From Phenylobacterium sp. (lineage in GTDB: Bacteria; Pseudomonadota; Alphaproteobacteria; Caulobacterales; Caulobacteraceae): 64,000 nucleotides of DNA. Position 1 is the stretch's first letter, and each line of letters begins with the position of its first letter. Of the stretch, positions 9,535-17,869 are shown in pieces. Made by a program: the position numbers and the translations under genes. The stretch is taken from positions 62,001 to 126,000 of the forward strand of contig JADCAS010000011.1 in assembly GCA_020401865.1 (NCBI GenBank), read 5' to 3'. Below the pieces are notes generated by a model, which was not told the origin of the DNA, made no database searches, and saw nothing but the letters and a program-made list of their open reading frames with translations.

Positions 9535-9732
9535 GGCGCTGACCCCAGGGGGTGGCGTTCAGGCCATTGTGAGCCGCAGGACCCCAGATTCGAGGGCTGA
9601 TCTCTGTGGAGCCGTTCGCTACGCACCCTCGCCCGGAGCGGGCGAGAGTGCGGCGTCGATGACGGGTTTACGCGCTGGACCGGGAGCCCGCATGGGCAGG
9701 TGCAGGCGCCGAGCTCGAAACCTCGTCTGACT
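9535..9732. terminator. Convergent intergenic region with a strong hairpin
   Basis: This 198-bp gap separates the DJ-1 gene from the oppositely oriented membrane-protein operon. A perfect hairpin CTCGCCCG-GAG-CGGGCGAG lies at 9628-9646, extendable to CAC/GTG outside one mismatch. There is no flanking T-run, so it may be a bidirectional stop structure rather than a classical intrinsic terminator. No gene is visible. Confidence 0.4.
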
Positions 9733-10374
9733 TCACCGCCCGTAGGGCTCCTCGCGAACCATGTGGCCAAACACAATTTTCAGGAACATCATCGCGGGAA
9801 GCCACTCCAATCCCTCAATGAAGCCGAAACGGGAAGAAACGGCGATCGCTGCGGTGACCGTCAAGGCGGCGACCGGCCGCGCGAGGGCCAGGGGCGTGAA
9901 CCTCACCAAGGCCGCTGCGGCCACCAGGGCGACATACCAGGCGAGACTGGCGCCCAGCATGGTGGGAGCAAAGGCGAACGCCGCGACCAGCGCATGAATA
10001 TGGATCGCAGCGAAGACAAGCGGCCGCCTCGCCAGCCTTGACATGCGGGTGTCGGTCGGCGCTGGCGGCGTGTGATAGAAGCGCTTGGCGGAGTTCAGAC
10101 AGTTGGCGACTGCGCCGCCTCCGATGTCGAGCGCCAGGAAGGCGGCGATCCCCCACTGCCACCAGCGCCATTCAAGGCCTGCGCCCGACCAAGCCGTCCA
10201 GGCAAAGAAGGCCACCGCCGCCAACCAGACCAGCGCCACCTCCGATCGCGTCGGAAAGGACCCATAGGCAAGCTGCGCCCTGGGGTCGCGCCGCCAGTCG
10301 GCGCGAGCGCCGCCCGGTAACTCGTAGCTGCGGTCCCAATCGGAGTCGACAACGTCAGATACGGAAGGGTTCAA
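9733..10374 (-). CDS. Multi-pass membrane protein of unknown function
   Basis: A 213-residue protein with five or six hydrophobic segments (for example EVALVWLAAVAFFAWTAW and LVFAAIHIHALVAAFAFA). Between segments two and three it has a polar loop with NSAKRFYHTPPAP and later HIHALV, whose histidines look conserved-type but which I cannot assign to a named family. The only plausible start is TTG at 10374, which overlaps the stop codon of the upstream 64-codon FAD-monooxygenase remnant in a TTGA arrangement; no ATG occurs until well inside the protein. It is the last gene of the operon that begins with the TonB receptor at 14668. Confidence 0.55.
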   Translation of the reverse strand: MNPSVSDVVDSDWDRSYELPGGARADWRRDPRAQLAYGSFPTRSEVALVWLAAVAFFAWTAWSGAGLEWRWWQWGIAAFLALDIGGGAVANCLNSAKRFYHTPPAPTDTRMSRLARRPLVFAAIHIHALVAAFAFAPTMLGASLAWYVALVAAAALVRFTPLALARPVAALTVTAAIAVSSRFGFIEGLEWLPAMMFLKIVFGHMVREEPYGR

Positions 10375-10565
10375 ATCGGGCTCTCCATCTCATTGAGCGA
10401 GCGGCGCCAGCATCTCCGGAGCCCAAGCGGCCAGACCCCAATTTCAGGGAGGGAGTCGCTGCAGACCCTCTCGCGCTCGGCGACCACCGGATTCAATATC
10501 CGTTGCCGCGGCGGGGCCCGCAGCGTCAGTCCAGAGACACCGTCTCCGACGATCAGAAGCTTCAT
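10371..10565 (-). pseudogene. Vestige of a FAD-dependent monooxygenase (N-terminal fragment)
   Basis: This 64-codon frame starts MKLLIVGDGVSGLTL, the dinucleotide-binding opening of FAD monooxygenases of the UbiH/PHBH type, and continues NPVVAERE (end of strand 2, normally PVVVER) and EIGVWPLGLR (typically G-I-G/W-P-L-G-x-R in that family). It then ends in a stop, whereas real enzymes continue for about 300 more residues. Its ATG overlaps the stop of the upstream membrane-protein gene (ATGA), as an intact operon gene would, and its own stop overlaps the TTG start of the next gene. I infer a monooxygenase gene that lost most of its body by deletion. Confidence 0.65.
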
Positions 10566-10990
10566 GACGCCGCCCACCGCAGATCCAACCAGGAGACCAG
10601 CCAGACGAACGAATTCGTCAGGTGGATCATCCCCTGGAACCAGAAGGAGTAAGCCGCTCCCGACAAGACGGGGGATTGCCGGCTCCGCGCGGTCGCCAGA
10701 AGCCAGGCGCCCCCGATGCCATACATTGCGATGTCGAGCCCAATGCTGGCGCACAGGAAGAGAAGCATCGCCTCACTCGCCGTCAGAGACCCGCCGGGCC
10801 CCGGGAATCCGAGGCGGATGACAAGCCAGGTGACCAAGGTGAAGACGTTCCAAACCAGATTGACGGCGAGGGCGCCGCGCCAGAAACCCCTCGTGAACGG
10901 CAGGAGCCCGGCGCTCAAGCCCGCATTCGCCAAGCCCCACCAGAAGAGGATGGAGACGTGGGAGGTGGCTAGTAGGTCTTGGGGCGTCAT
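10562..10990 (-). CDS. Small four-helix membrane protein, function unknown
   Basis: A 142-residue protein with four hydrophobic segments (LFWWGLANAGLSAGLLPF, ALAVNLVWNVFTLVTWLVI, AMLLFLCASIGLDIAMYGIG, and a C-terminal SFWFQGMIHLTNSFVWLVSW). Short polar loops and no catalytic motif are visible. It starts with ATG 28 bp after the stop of the saccharopine-dehydrogenase-like gene and overlaps the next frame by 4 nt, so it belongs to the TonB-receptor operon. I do not recognise the family with confidence. Confidence 0.6.
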   Translation of the reverse strand: MTPQDLLATSHVSILFWWGLANAGLSAGLLPFTRGFWRGALAVNLVWNVFTLVTWLVIRLGFPGPGGSLTASEAMLLFLCASIGLDIAMYGIGGAWLLATARSRQSPVLSGAAYSFWFQGMIHLTNSFVWLVSWLDLRWAAS

Positions 10991-11018
10991 TGATCTTCAT
11001 CCAGGCTCAAGGGACGTC

Positions 11019-12389
11019 TCAGCGGTAGCGGTCGGCGTCGGAGAACAAGCGCCAGCCTGAGGTCGCTTCTACAGAACTGAGATCTGGATCGGCGGGAGGC
11101 GTCCGTGCGAGGATCGGTCCCAGCCAATCCCCAGCGCCAGGCGGCAGACAGCTGTCAAGCCTGAGGTAGAACGCCGCAGGATCTACCCAGCGCTCAGGAA
11201 AGAGGCAGCCTTTCCGTCCCTTTGCCCTATCCTCGAGAGCTTCGAGGAAGAAGGCCGCCTCCGCACATCCCGTGGCGACCTCCATCTGCTTCAGGGGCGA
11301 CTCAGGCGGCGTGCTGTCGATGTAGCGAAGAAGCTCGATGGGCTGCCCTCCCTTTGCCCCACGGACAAGCGCGGCGGTCGCGGCCTGCGTAGGATACTGC
11401 CGCTTGAGCAAGGCGTTCAGAACGAAGAGCCAGTAGTCCACCCGGCTGATCTCTCCGGCGCGAATCTGTCGCTTCACACCTTCGATCGCCAGCTTCTCAG
11501 CCCGCCGATCGGTCGGTTGCGCGGCTATCGCCGCACGCAGGAAGTCGATCGCCCCTTCAGTGTCAATCCGGCCGGCGCGCTCTGCTTCGGCGACGCCTCG
11601 AATCATGCCGTTCAGCGGTGGGGGGTGAAGAGTCCCCCAACAGGTGACATCCAGCACCTTTTGAAAGCTGCTGCCCAGCATCACCGGCTCGGGGTGCGCA
11701 CACTCATAGAAGGGTTGCCGCTTCAAGCCCGGCAAGGGTAGCCGACGCATCGTCGCGAAGCTGCGCCGACTGGCTGGCGCCCCATCCCGCCAGCCGACAT
11801 AGTCGCCTGCCCCCATGTGGAGCGTGTGGGCGATCACGGACCGGCCAAGCTCGACAGGCCCCTCGTCGCCTACGCACCAGGCGACATCGATCGACGAAAC
11901 TGCGTCGAGTCGCCGGACAAGGTCGAGCGCAAGAACATTGGTCAAACCAGGCGACGCGCCGCAACCGACGAACAGGGCCGAGCCGGCTGTTTCAGCTTCG
12001 GCCGACATTGCCAGCGCCTGGCGTGCGCTCTCGACGTCGTCGTCGATGTCGAAGTAGTCCGCTCCCACCGCTATGGCGGCTCTGCGCACAGGCTCTGCGG
12101 TGCGGTGGAAGGGGCCAGCCCCATTGACTACGAAGGCTGCTCCCGACGCAGCGGCGTGCAGTTCGGACCCGTCGAACAGGTCAAGTCTCGAACCCGTTGC
12201 GCGCTCGTCACCGAAAAATCCGACCGCGGAGCGGGCCGCCTCTTCATTGAGGTCGCGCAGGTCAAAGCGCAGATCCTGCGGTGCGGCCTGCGCCATCGTG
12301 CGCAGGAACGCCCGGGTCATGGACCCGCCGGCGCCCACGACAAGAACGCGGCGGCCGTTGGATGCCTTGTCTTTGCTGCCTCTTACCAC
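11019..12389 (-). CDS. Saccharopine dehydrogenase-like NAD(P)-binding protein
   Basis: A 456-residue cytoplasmic protein that opens with a Rossmann motif (RRVLVVGAGGSMTRAFLRTM) and has VVNGAGPFHRTAEPV and GADYFDIDDD, the layout of the saccharopine-dehydrogenase NADP-binding family and its trans-acting homologues of unknown substrate. The C-terminal half carries several Cys/His residues but no recognised lysine-pathway motif, and no lysine genes are near. The GTG start at 12389 overlaps the end of the TonB receptor gene by 7 nt, implying translational coupling. A role in modifying the compound imported by the receptor is plausible but unproven. Codon use here is less extremely GC-rich than in the flanking housekeeping genes. 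Confidence 0.7.
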   Translation of the reverse strand: MVRGSKDKASNGRRVLVVGAGGSMTRAFLRTMAQAAPQDLRFDLRDLNEEAARSAVGFFGDERATGSRLDLFDGSELHAAASGAAFVVNGAGPFHRTAEPVRRAAIAVGADYFDIDDDVESARQALAMSAEAETAGSALFVGCGASPGLTNVLALDLVRRLDAVSSIDVAWCVGDEGPVELGRSVIAHTLHMGAGDYVGWRDGAPASRRSFATMRRLPLPGLKRQPFYECAHPEPVMLGSSFQKVLDVTCWGTLHPPPLNGMIRGVAEAERAGRIDTEGAIDFLRAAIAAQPTDRRAEKLAIEGVKRQIRAGEISRVDYWLFVLNALLKRQYPTQAATAALVRGAKGGQPIELLRYIDSTPPESPLKQMEVATGCAEAAFFLEALEDRAKGRKGCLFPERWVDPAAFYLRLDSCLPPGAGDWLGPILARTPPADPDLSSVEATSGWRLFSDADRYR

Positions 12390-14668
12390 TGAAGGCGCGC
12401 GCCGACTGAGACCCGCTGCGGCTCACCCAACCTCAGGACCGCCACATTGACCGCGTCGATGACTTGACCAGTCGTCGCGTACCGCGAGTTTGTCAGATTC
12501 TCGCCGGAGAGAACGATCTCCAGGCCGGAACGGGGGAGCTGGTAGGCGATCCGGGCTGACAGAAGGCCGTGCGCCGGCTGACGGAGCACACCATTGTCAG
12601 GCGAGAAGTACTGTAGGCTGCGGTGGACGTAATCGGCCTGGAACGAGAGGCCGTCCAGGCCAGGCAGATCATGGACAGCGACACCGACGCGACCCGACGC
12701 CTTCGGCGCCAGGGGCAGCCTGTTGCCAGTATAGTCGAGCGATTGCCCCAAGCGGAACCGGGTGTAGGTCGCATCCAGAAACGCCGCGGCGAGCGTCAGG
12801 TCGAGGCGGCTATCGGGAGCGAAGGTGATCGACGACTCCAGGCCACGGCCTCGCGCGCGGCCCGCGTTGCGGACAATCGGCAGTCCCCCCTCGAAGACCT
12901 GAACCTGGAGGTCGTTGTAACGCCACTCGAAGGCGGCGAAATCATAGCGTATCCGGCGTTCAAACAGAGAGCCTTTCAACCCGGCCTCAATCTGCGAGAC
13001 ACGCTCAGGACCGAAGGGCGGGTCGCCGGGTTGGAGTACGTTGAAGCCGCCCGATTTGTATCCGCGGGTATAGCTGGCGTAGGCGCTCAGGCTTTCCAGC
13101 GGCTTCCAGGCGAGAACCATACGCGGCTGCCACTGATCCCAGGTCTTCGAGGCCCGCTGTTGACCTGAACGAAGATAGAGATTTCCCCCATTGACCAAGG
13201 TCACCAGATTGGTCGTCGGAGGGGAGCTGACGTTCACCGACTTGCGGTCACGACTGTAACGAAGCCCTCCCGTCAGGCTGAACGTCGGGGTGAGTTCCAG
13301 AGTGAAGTCGCCGTACACACCGAAACTCAGATACTCGCCACGGGCCCGGTTCGTCTCAATCTGTCCCGTTTCGCCCGTATAGGGATCGGTCACGACACCG
13401 GCTGAAAACAGCGCGTCAAACAGACTGGCGGCGGAAGGATCCGGCGAGGGCAGGGCGCGCAGCAGACTGTCGCAGTCCGTGGGTGTCGGACTGCGGGCCA
13501 GGCCTGTGCAGACTCCGTCCTCGTCATAGATCGTCCGACTGTCTGCGGCTATCCGCTCATGGTAGATGCTGGCCCCTGCGGTCCAGCGGAACGCTTGATA
13601 GGGCGAGGCCAGTCGGAACTCCTGACTTTGTGCGTCTTGCCACTCCCGGGAGCCGAAGTGGACCAGGGTGAGAGGGGTCGCGTCGGTGTCCTCCAGGTAG
13701 CGCACACGGTAGCCGCGCACTGCGGAGACGGAGGTGAAGTCCAGCGAGCCGAGGGGGGCTTCAATACGCAGGTTTCCGCCGTAAAGATCACGGTGGTTGC
13801 GGATCGGCGCATTGATTGACACCGGTGGCTTCGCCTTCGCGAAGCCTTCGTCGCCGGGAATCCGGTAGACTATGCTCTTGGCGACCAGCCCGTCATCGCG
13901 GTCGCGCTCGTACTCACCCGTCAGAATGATGTCGAGCGTACCCGATTGGAATCTCAGCGCCGCCCTTCCGGCGAGATGGTCAGCCTTATCGAGCCGTCGG
14001 CCACCCAACGCATTTTCAAAGAAGCCATCGTGGCGGTCATAGACAATCGACGCCCGAACAGCGGCCTGATCGTCGAGTGGCATGTTAACGGTTGTCGAGG
14101 CGCGGACGGCTTCGAAATCACCTATGCTGATCGCGGCAGACCCGGAAAACCCCCCGGGATCGGGCCTGTTGGTATAGATGCTGATCGCGCCTGCTGTCGT
14201 GTTTCGCCCGAACAAGGTGCCTTGAGGGCCTTTGACGATCTCAACCCGGTCAATGTCGACCAACTCCTGGACTGCACCGGCCGATCGACCCGTGTAAACG
14301 TCGTCCACGTAGATGCCCAGGGCGGGGTCGGCCCCGATCGAGAAGTCGTTGCTGACGATGCCGCGCACGGCGATAAGCGGTTGAGCGCTAGAGTTTCCCG
14401 ATCCGGAAACGGCCGGCGAAACCAGCTGGATAGCGGTGATATCCGTGACGGGTCCGGCGGCCAAAGCCGCTTCACCTAAGGTTTCAATGGCGATCGGAAC
14501 GTCCTGAAGTCGCTCACTGCGCTTCTGGGCCGTGACCACTATGGCGTCGAGCTCTGCGACATCTCTTTGTTCCGCCCCGGCGTCAGCGCCGACCTGCTGC
14601 GCCAGCGCCGGCAAGGGCGCAAACGCGGTCGCGACGACTAGCGCCACAGCGCCTCTCCTACCCTTCAT
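12383..14668 (-). CDS. TonB-dependent outer-membrane receptor
   Basis: A 761-residue receptor: signal peptide ending at PALAQQ, a TonB-box-like segment (ELDAIVVTAQKR), a plug domain (SERLQDVPIAIETL through VEIVKGPQGTLFGRNTTAG) and a long beta-barrel ending in aromatic VSVGARLQW. The VTAQKR and GRNTTAGAISI signatures place it in the large Caulobacterales/sphingomonad receptor group that imports large organic nutrients; ligand unknown. The ATG at 14668 has GGAGG six bases upstream, better than the GTG at 14674. It heads an operon with the saccharopine-dehydrogenase-like protein and is divergent from a TetR regulator, which is its likely controller. Confidence 0.92.
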   Translation of the reverse strand: MKGRRGAVALVVATAFAPLPALAQQVGADAGAEQRDVAELDAIVVTAQKRSERLQDVPIAIETLGEAALAAGPVTDITAIQLVSPAVSGSGNSSAQPLIAVRGIVSNDFSIGADPALGIYVDDVYTGRSAGAVQELVDIDRVEIVKGPQGTLFGRNTTAGAISIYTNRPDPGGFSGSAAISIGDFEAVRASTTVNMPLDDQAAVRASIVYDRHDGFFENALGGRRLDKADHLAGRAALRFQSGTLDIILTGEYERDRDDGLVAKSIVYRIPGDEGFAKAKPPVSINAPIRNHRDLYGGNLRIEAPLGSLDFTSVSAVRGYRVRYLEDTDATPLTLVHFGSREWQDAQSQEFRLASPYQAFRWTAGASIYHERIAADSRTIYDEDGVCTGLARSPTPTDCDSLLRALPSPDPSAASLFDALFSAGVVTDPYTGETGQIETNRARGEYLSFGVYGDFTLELTPTFSLTGGLRYSRDRKSVNVSSPPTTNLVTLVNGGNLYLRSGQQRASKTWDQWQPRMVLAWKPLESLSAYASYTRGYKSGGFNVLQPGDPPFGPERVSQIEAGLKGSLFERRIRYDFAAFEWRYNDLQVQVFEGGLPIVRNAGRARGRGLESSITFAPDSRLDLTLAAAFLDATYTRFRLGQSLDYTGNRLPLAPKASGRVGVAVHDLPGLDGLSFQADYVHRSLQYFSPDNGVLRQPAHGLLSARIAYQLPRSGLEIVLSGENLTNSRYATTGQVIDAVNVAVLRLGEPQRVSVGARLQW

Positions 14669-14864
14669 GGTCACCCTCCCTGTAGCCAGACACCACAGCT
14701 CGAAGGTAGAGGCCGATTTTTTTATAGAGTCAATATTTTTATAGTCGCTCTAGTTTTTTGATCGACGGAAGTGAAGGGAGAATTGAACATCGTGGGTGAA
14801 TCGGCGATCAGCGTTGGTGCGTGGCGTTGGCGTTCGCCAGATGGCCGGGCTGCGGGGGCCTAAG
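14669..14864. promoter_or_regulatory. Divergent AT-rich promoter/operator region, TonB receptor - tetR
   Basis: The intergenic region is strikingly AT-rich at 14715-14760. It holds two ATTTTT-containing direct repeats, TTTTTATAGAGTC (14719-14731) and TTTTTATAGTCGC (14736-14748), and an imperfect palindrome TAGAG-N18-CTCTA at 14725-14752. On the minus strand TTGACT (14733-14728) could be a -35 box for the receptor. The layout, a divergent regulator with an inverted repeat between the genes, is what is expected for TetR autoregulation and receptor repression. The operator assignment is inference. Confidence 0.45.
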
Positions 14865-15494
14865 ATGACCATAGTCGAAGACAGACGGACGCCAGGTCGT
14901 CGTGAGCGCAAGAAAGCGGAACGGCGCGCAGCCATTATCTCTGTCGCGCGCAAAGCCTTCCAGAAGTCCGGTTTCGATGGCGCCTCGATGGAGGCGATAG
15001 CCGAAGATTCAGATATATCATCAGCGACTTTATACAACTATTTTCAGAGTAAATCTGAACTTCTATTTTCTATACTAGAACAGGATTTATCATCATTGTC
15101 AGAGAGAATCACTAATATTGTCGTTGATTCAGAAATAAATCCAAAATTACTCATTCTAAATATCATGAATATTTATTTCTGTTGGTTTAACGATTACGAT
15201 CGTGGTTTGATCAGGCAGTTTGTGGCCGATGCTATCAGGTCACCGCAGTTCCATGGCCGAAGCTATCATCACCTCGAGAACCTCATGATCTTGCACATCG
15301 AGGGACTCCTGAACCGAATGGTGGAGTGCGGAAATCTGAAATCAAGTCTTGATGTTGAAAGTTCCGCCAGACTGATTTTTAACATCGGAAACTCTGAATT
15401 TTATGCATTTATAGCATCAGAGAATTTTAGTGTGGATTTGATATTAGATCGCGTAGGTCATCAGGTTGACTTAGCCATAAGTGGAATTGGCTAA
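14865..15494 (+). CDS. TetR/AcrR family transcriptional regulator
   Basis: A 209-residue regulator. The N-terminal helix-turn-helix is clear: RRAAIISVARKAFQKSGFDG, then MEAIAEDSDISSATLYNYF and QSKSELLFSILE. The C-terminal ligand domain has no recognisable specificity. I prefer ATG 14865 (a GGGGG stretch just upstream) over GTG 14796 and ATG 14841, because it leaves the usual short arm before the first helix. Base composition is odd: from about 15000 to 15220 and 15350 to 15490 the gene is AT-rich with codons such as ATA, TTA and AAA, unlike the whole rest of the window. This suggests acquisition from a low-GC donor or a chimeric gene. Confidence 0.88.
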   Translation: MTIVEDRRTPGRRERKKAERRAAIISVARKAFQKSGFDGASMEAIAEDSDISSATLYNYFQSKSELLFSILEQDLSSLSERITNIVVDSEINPKLLILNIMNIYFCWFNDYDRGLIRQFVADAIRSPQFHGRSYHHLENLMILHIEGLLNRMVECGNLKSSLDVESSARLIFNIGNSEFYAFIASENFSVDLILDRVGHQVDLAISGIG

Positions 15495-15590
15495 ATTGTT
15501 ACATACTAAATCTCCCGGCATAACCAAACAAGTAAGCGAGGTCTGTGCTGACCACACTATTTTGCCGCGAGAAGAAAGACGAGGTGGGAC

Positions 15591-17150
15591 TCAGGCCGGA
15601 ACCAGCCGCCCGGCGCCATTCTCGACTGCGAAGGCGGCCCGCGTGCTGAGGACGCCGCCCGGTCGGGTGACCTGGTCGAGGACCTTGAACTCCGTCCGCC
15701 AGACCTCCGGGCTCACGTCGCAGACGACGTAGCCCCGCTGGGCGTTGTTGAACTTCAGGAAGGGATTGTCGGCCAGGTAGCGGCGGCCGTCCGCGCGCTG
15801 GTCCACCCCGTCGCCACCGGAACTGATGGAGGTGGCGACGAACTCCACGGCCAGGGGCGCGCCGGCGGGGTTGCGGCTGTCGCGGAACACCTCTCCGGCA
15901 TAGTGCTGGTGCTCGTCCCCCGTGAGGATGACGGTGTTGCCGATCCGCCGGTCCCGGAGATGAGCGAGGAGCCGGGTCCGGGGCACGGCGTACCCCGCCC
16001 AGGTGTCCAGGTTGTAGCCGGGCTCGGGCCCCTCCCGGCGCTCCAGGTCCATGACCATGACCTGCTGGGCCAGGACCTTCCACCGCGCCTGTGAGCGGGC
16101 GAGATTGCGGAAGAGCCAGGCCTCCTGCGCCCGACCCAAAACCTGTGCAGCAGGGTCACGGACCGCATCGCAGGTGGTCGCCCACTTGTCGCCGCAGGGC
16201 TGATCCGTGCGGTGGGACCGGGTGTCGAGGAGGTTGAGGTCGAGCAGCCGGCCCCAGGCAGCGCTCCGGTAGACCTGCATTCGGACGCCCCGGGGAAAGG
16301 ACGAGGCCCGCAGGGGCATGTGCTCGTAATAGGCCTGCAGGGCGATCTGCCGGCGGAGGTTGAAAACCTCGGGGGGCGTCCCGTCCTGGTCCTTCTCCCC
16401 GACCCAGTTGTTGTCGATCTCGTGGTCGTCCCAGGTGCAGAACCAGGCGGCGGAGGCGTGGCTGGCCTGAAGGTCCGGGTCCATCTTGTACTGGGCGTAG
16501 CGTCGCCGGTAATCGTCGAGGGAATAGATCTCCCCGCCGAGATGGGCGCGGGGGAGCCAGGGCCGGGGCGGGGCGGCCGCACCGCGGCCCTCGTAGATGT
16601 AGTCGCCGTAGCAGTAGATGAAGTCCAGGCCCTCCTCGGCGATCCTGCGGTGCGCCGTATAGAGGCCCTGCTCGTAGGACTGGCAGCCGACGATGCCAAA
16701 GCGGGCCCGGCGGGGCTGGGCGGACCGGGTCGGCGTCGTCCGGGCGCGCCCCGGGGGCGAGGCCTCGCCTCCCGCCAGGAAGCGATAGGCGTAGTCCCGG
16801 TCCGGCTCCAGGCCCGCCACCTCCACATGAACAGAGTGCCCGAGCTCCGGACGGGCGAGGGCTTCGCCGCGCCGCACCACCTGGGTGAAGCCTGGGTCCG
16901 CCGCGACCTCCCAGGTGACGGGAGCCGCCACCGGGGGCATGCCGCCGCCGGGTTCCAGCGGCTTCGGGGCGAGGCGGGTCCAGATCACGAAGCCATCCTC
17001 GACGGGATCACCCGCCGCGACCCCGAGCTGAAAGGGGAAGTCAGCAAAGACGGGATTGGCCCTGGCCCGCCAGGTGGGAACGAGGCTCGTTGCGCCCGCG
17101 GCGAGGGAGAGGAGAAGACCCCGGCGTGACGGGGGCGGGGCGTGGGACAT
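15591..17150 (-). CDS. phoD: PhoD-like alkaline phosphatase/phosphodiesterase, TAT-exported
   Basis: A 519-residue secreted metallophosphoesterase. The N-terminus has a twin-arginine signal (PSRRGLLLSLAAGATSLVP). An Fn3-like PhoD_N domain (LGVAAGDP, VIWTRL) is followed by the catalytic domain with FGIVGCQSYEQGLY, YCYGDYIYE, CTWDDHEIDNNW and ILTGDEHQHYAG, the metal ligands of the PhoD family. It would release phosphate from phosphomono- or diesters in the periplasm. I chose ATG 17150, preceded by CGGAGG, over an in-frame start 54 bp upstream. No Pho-regulon site is obvious upstream. Confidence 0.92.
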   Translation of the reverse strand: MSHAPPPSRRGLLLSLAAGATSLVPTWRARANPVFADFPFQLGVAAGDPVEDGFVIWTRLAPKPLEPGGGMPPVAAPVTWEVAADPGFTQVVRRGEALARPELGHSVHVEVAGLEPDRDYAYRFLAGGEASPPGRARTTPTRSAQPRRARFGIVGCQSYEQGLYTAHRRIAEEGLDFIYCYGDYIYEGRGAAAPPRPWLPRAHLGGEIYSLDDYRRRYAQYKMDPDLQASHASAAWFCTWDDHEIDNNWVGEKDQDGTPPEVFNLRRQIALQAYYEHMPLRASSFPRGVRMQVYRSAAWGRLLDLNLLDTRSHRTDQPCGDKWATTCDAVRDPAAQVLGRAQEAWLFRNLARSQARWKVLAQQVMVMDLERREGPEPGYNLDTWAGYAVPRTRLLAHLRDRRIGNTVILTGDEHQHYAGEVFRDSRNPAGAPLAVEFVATSISSGGDGVDQRADGRRYLADNPFLKFNNAQRGYVVCDVSPEVWRTEFKVLDQVTRPGGVLSTRAAFAVENGAGRLVPA

Positions 17151-17231
17151 GGAACCTCCGCAACAGACGGGAGATACCCTAGAGCAGATTTGTGACAGGC
17201 CCAATCCGGCGACCGCCGCCCGGTGGCCCGC

Positions 17232-17807
17232 CTACCCCTCCCCGCCCTCCAGCTGCAGGAACCAGACCTTCGCTGCGCCCCAGGTGCGGGCGTCGAGGAG
17301 AGTGTAGCCCGGGGCGTCGGGGGTCGGCTCGCCGGCGCCGGTCTCCAGCACTGCGAGGGCGCCGGGGGCCAGCCAGCCGCCTTCGCGCAGGCGGGCCAGG
17401 GCGGTCTCGCCGAGGCCCTTGCCGTAGGGCGGGTCGAGGAATGCCAGGGTGAAGGCCGGGCCGTCGGCGCCGGGGCGCACCCCCAGGTCTGTCGCGTCGC
17501 GGCGGTGGATCCGGGTGCGCCCGAACAGGGCGAAGGCCTCGGCGTTGTCGCGGATGGCGCCCCGGGCGGCGGCCTCGGTCTCCACGAAGAGGCAGAAGGC
17601 GGCCCCGCGGGAGAGGGCCTCGAAGCCCAGGGCGCCCGAACCCGCGAAGAGGTCGATGACCCGGGCGCCGGCGAGGGGCGGGGCCCAGGCGGCGTGTTCC
17701 AGGATGTTGAACACGGCCTGGCGGGCGCGGTCGGAGGTGGGTCGGGTGCCCTGACCCGGCGGCGCGGCGAGGCTTCGGCCCTTCAGGGCGCCGGAAACAA
17801 TGCGCAT
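17232..17807 (-). CDS. rsmD: 16S rRNA (guanine(966)-N2)-methyltransferase
   Basis: RsmD methylates G966 of 16S rRNA in the 30S subunit using SAM. The 191-residue protein starts MRIVSGALKGR, carries the family TRPTSDRARQAVFNIL segment, the SAM-binding DLFAGSGALGFEALSRGA, and the catalytic DPPYGKG motif of N2-guanine methyltransferases. Length matches the family. Only short spacing separates it from phoD downstream; a divergent enoyl-CoA hydratase lies upstream. In many alphaproteobacteria rsmD follows the RluB-type pseudouridine synthase; here the hydratase gene sits between the two. Confidence 0.95.
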   Translation of the reverse strand: MRIVSGALKGRSLAAPPGQGTRPTSDRARQAVFNILEHAAWAPPLAGARVIDLFAGSGALGFEALSRGAAFCLFVETEAAARGAIRDNAEAFALFGRTRIHRRDATDLGVRPGADGPAFTLAFLDPPYGKGLGETALARLREGGWLAPGALAVLETGAGEPTPDAPGYTLLDARTWGAAKVWFLQLEGGEG

Positions 17808-17869
17808 GGCGAGATCGCCTCGGTCAGGTCTAGGGTGGTGGCGGGATGGAGACAGACAGGGAGGTCCTG

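Noticed and set aside
10566..10754. Upstream part of a 127-codon frame containing the FAD-monooxygenase remnant
   Set aside because: Only codons from 10565 onward resemble monooxygenases; the upstream part is in the wrong frame of the 142-residue membrane protein and has no similarity.
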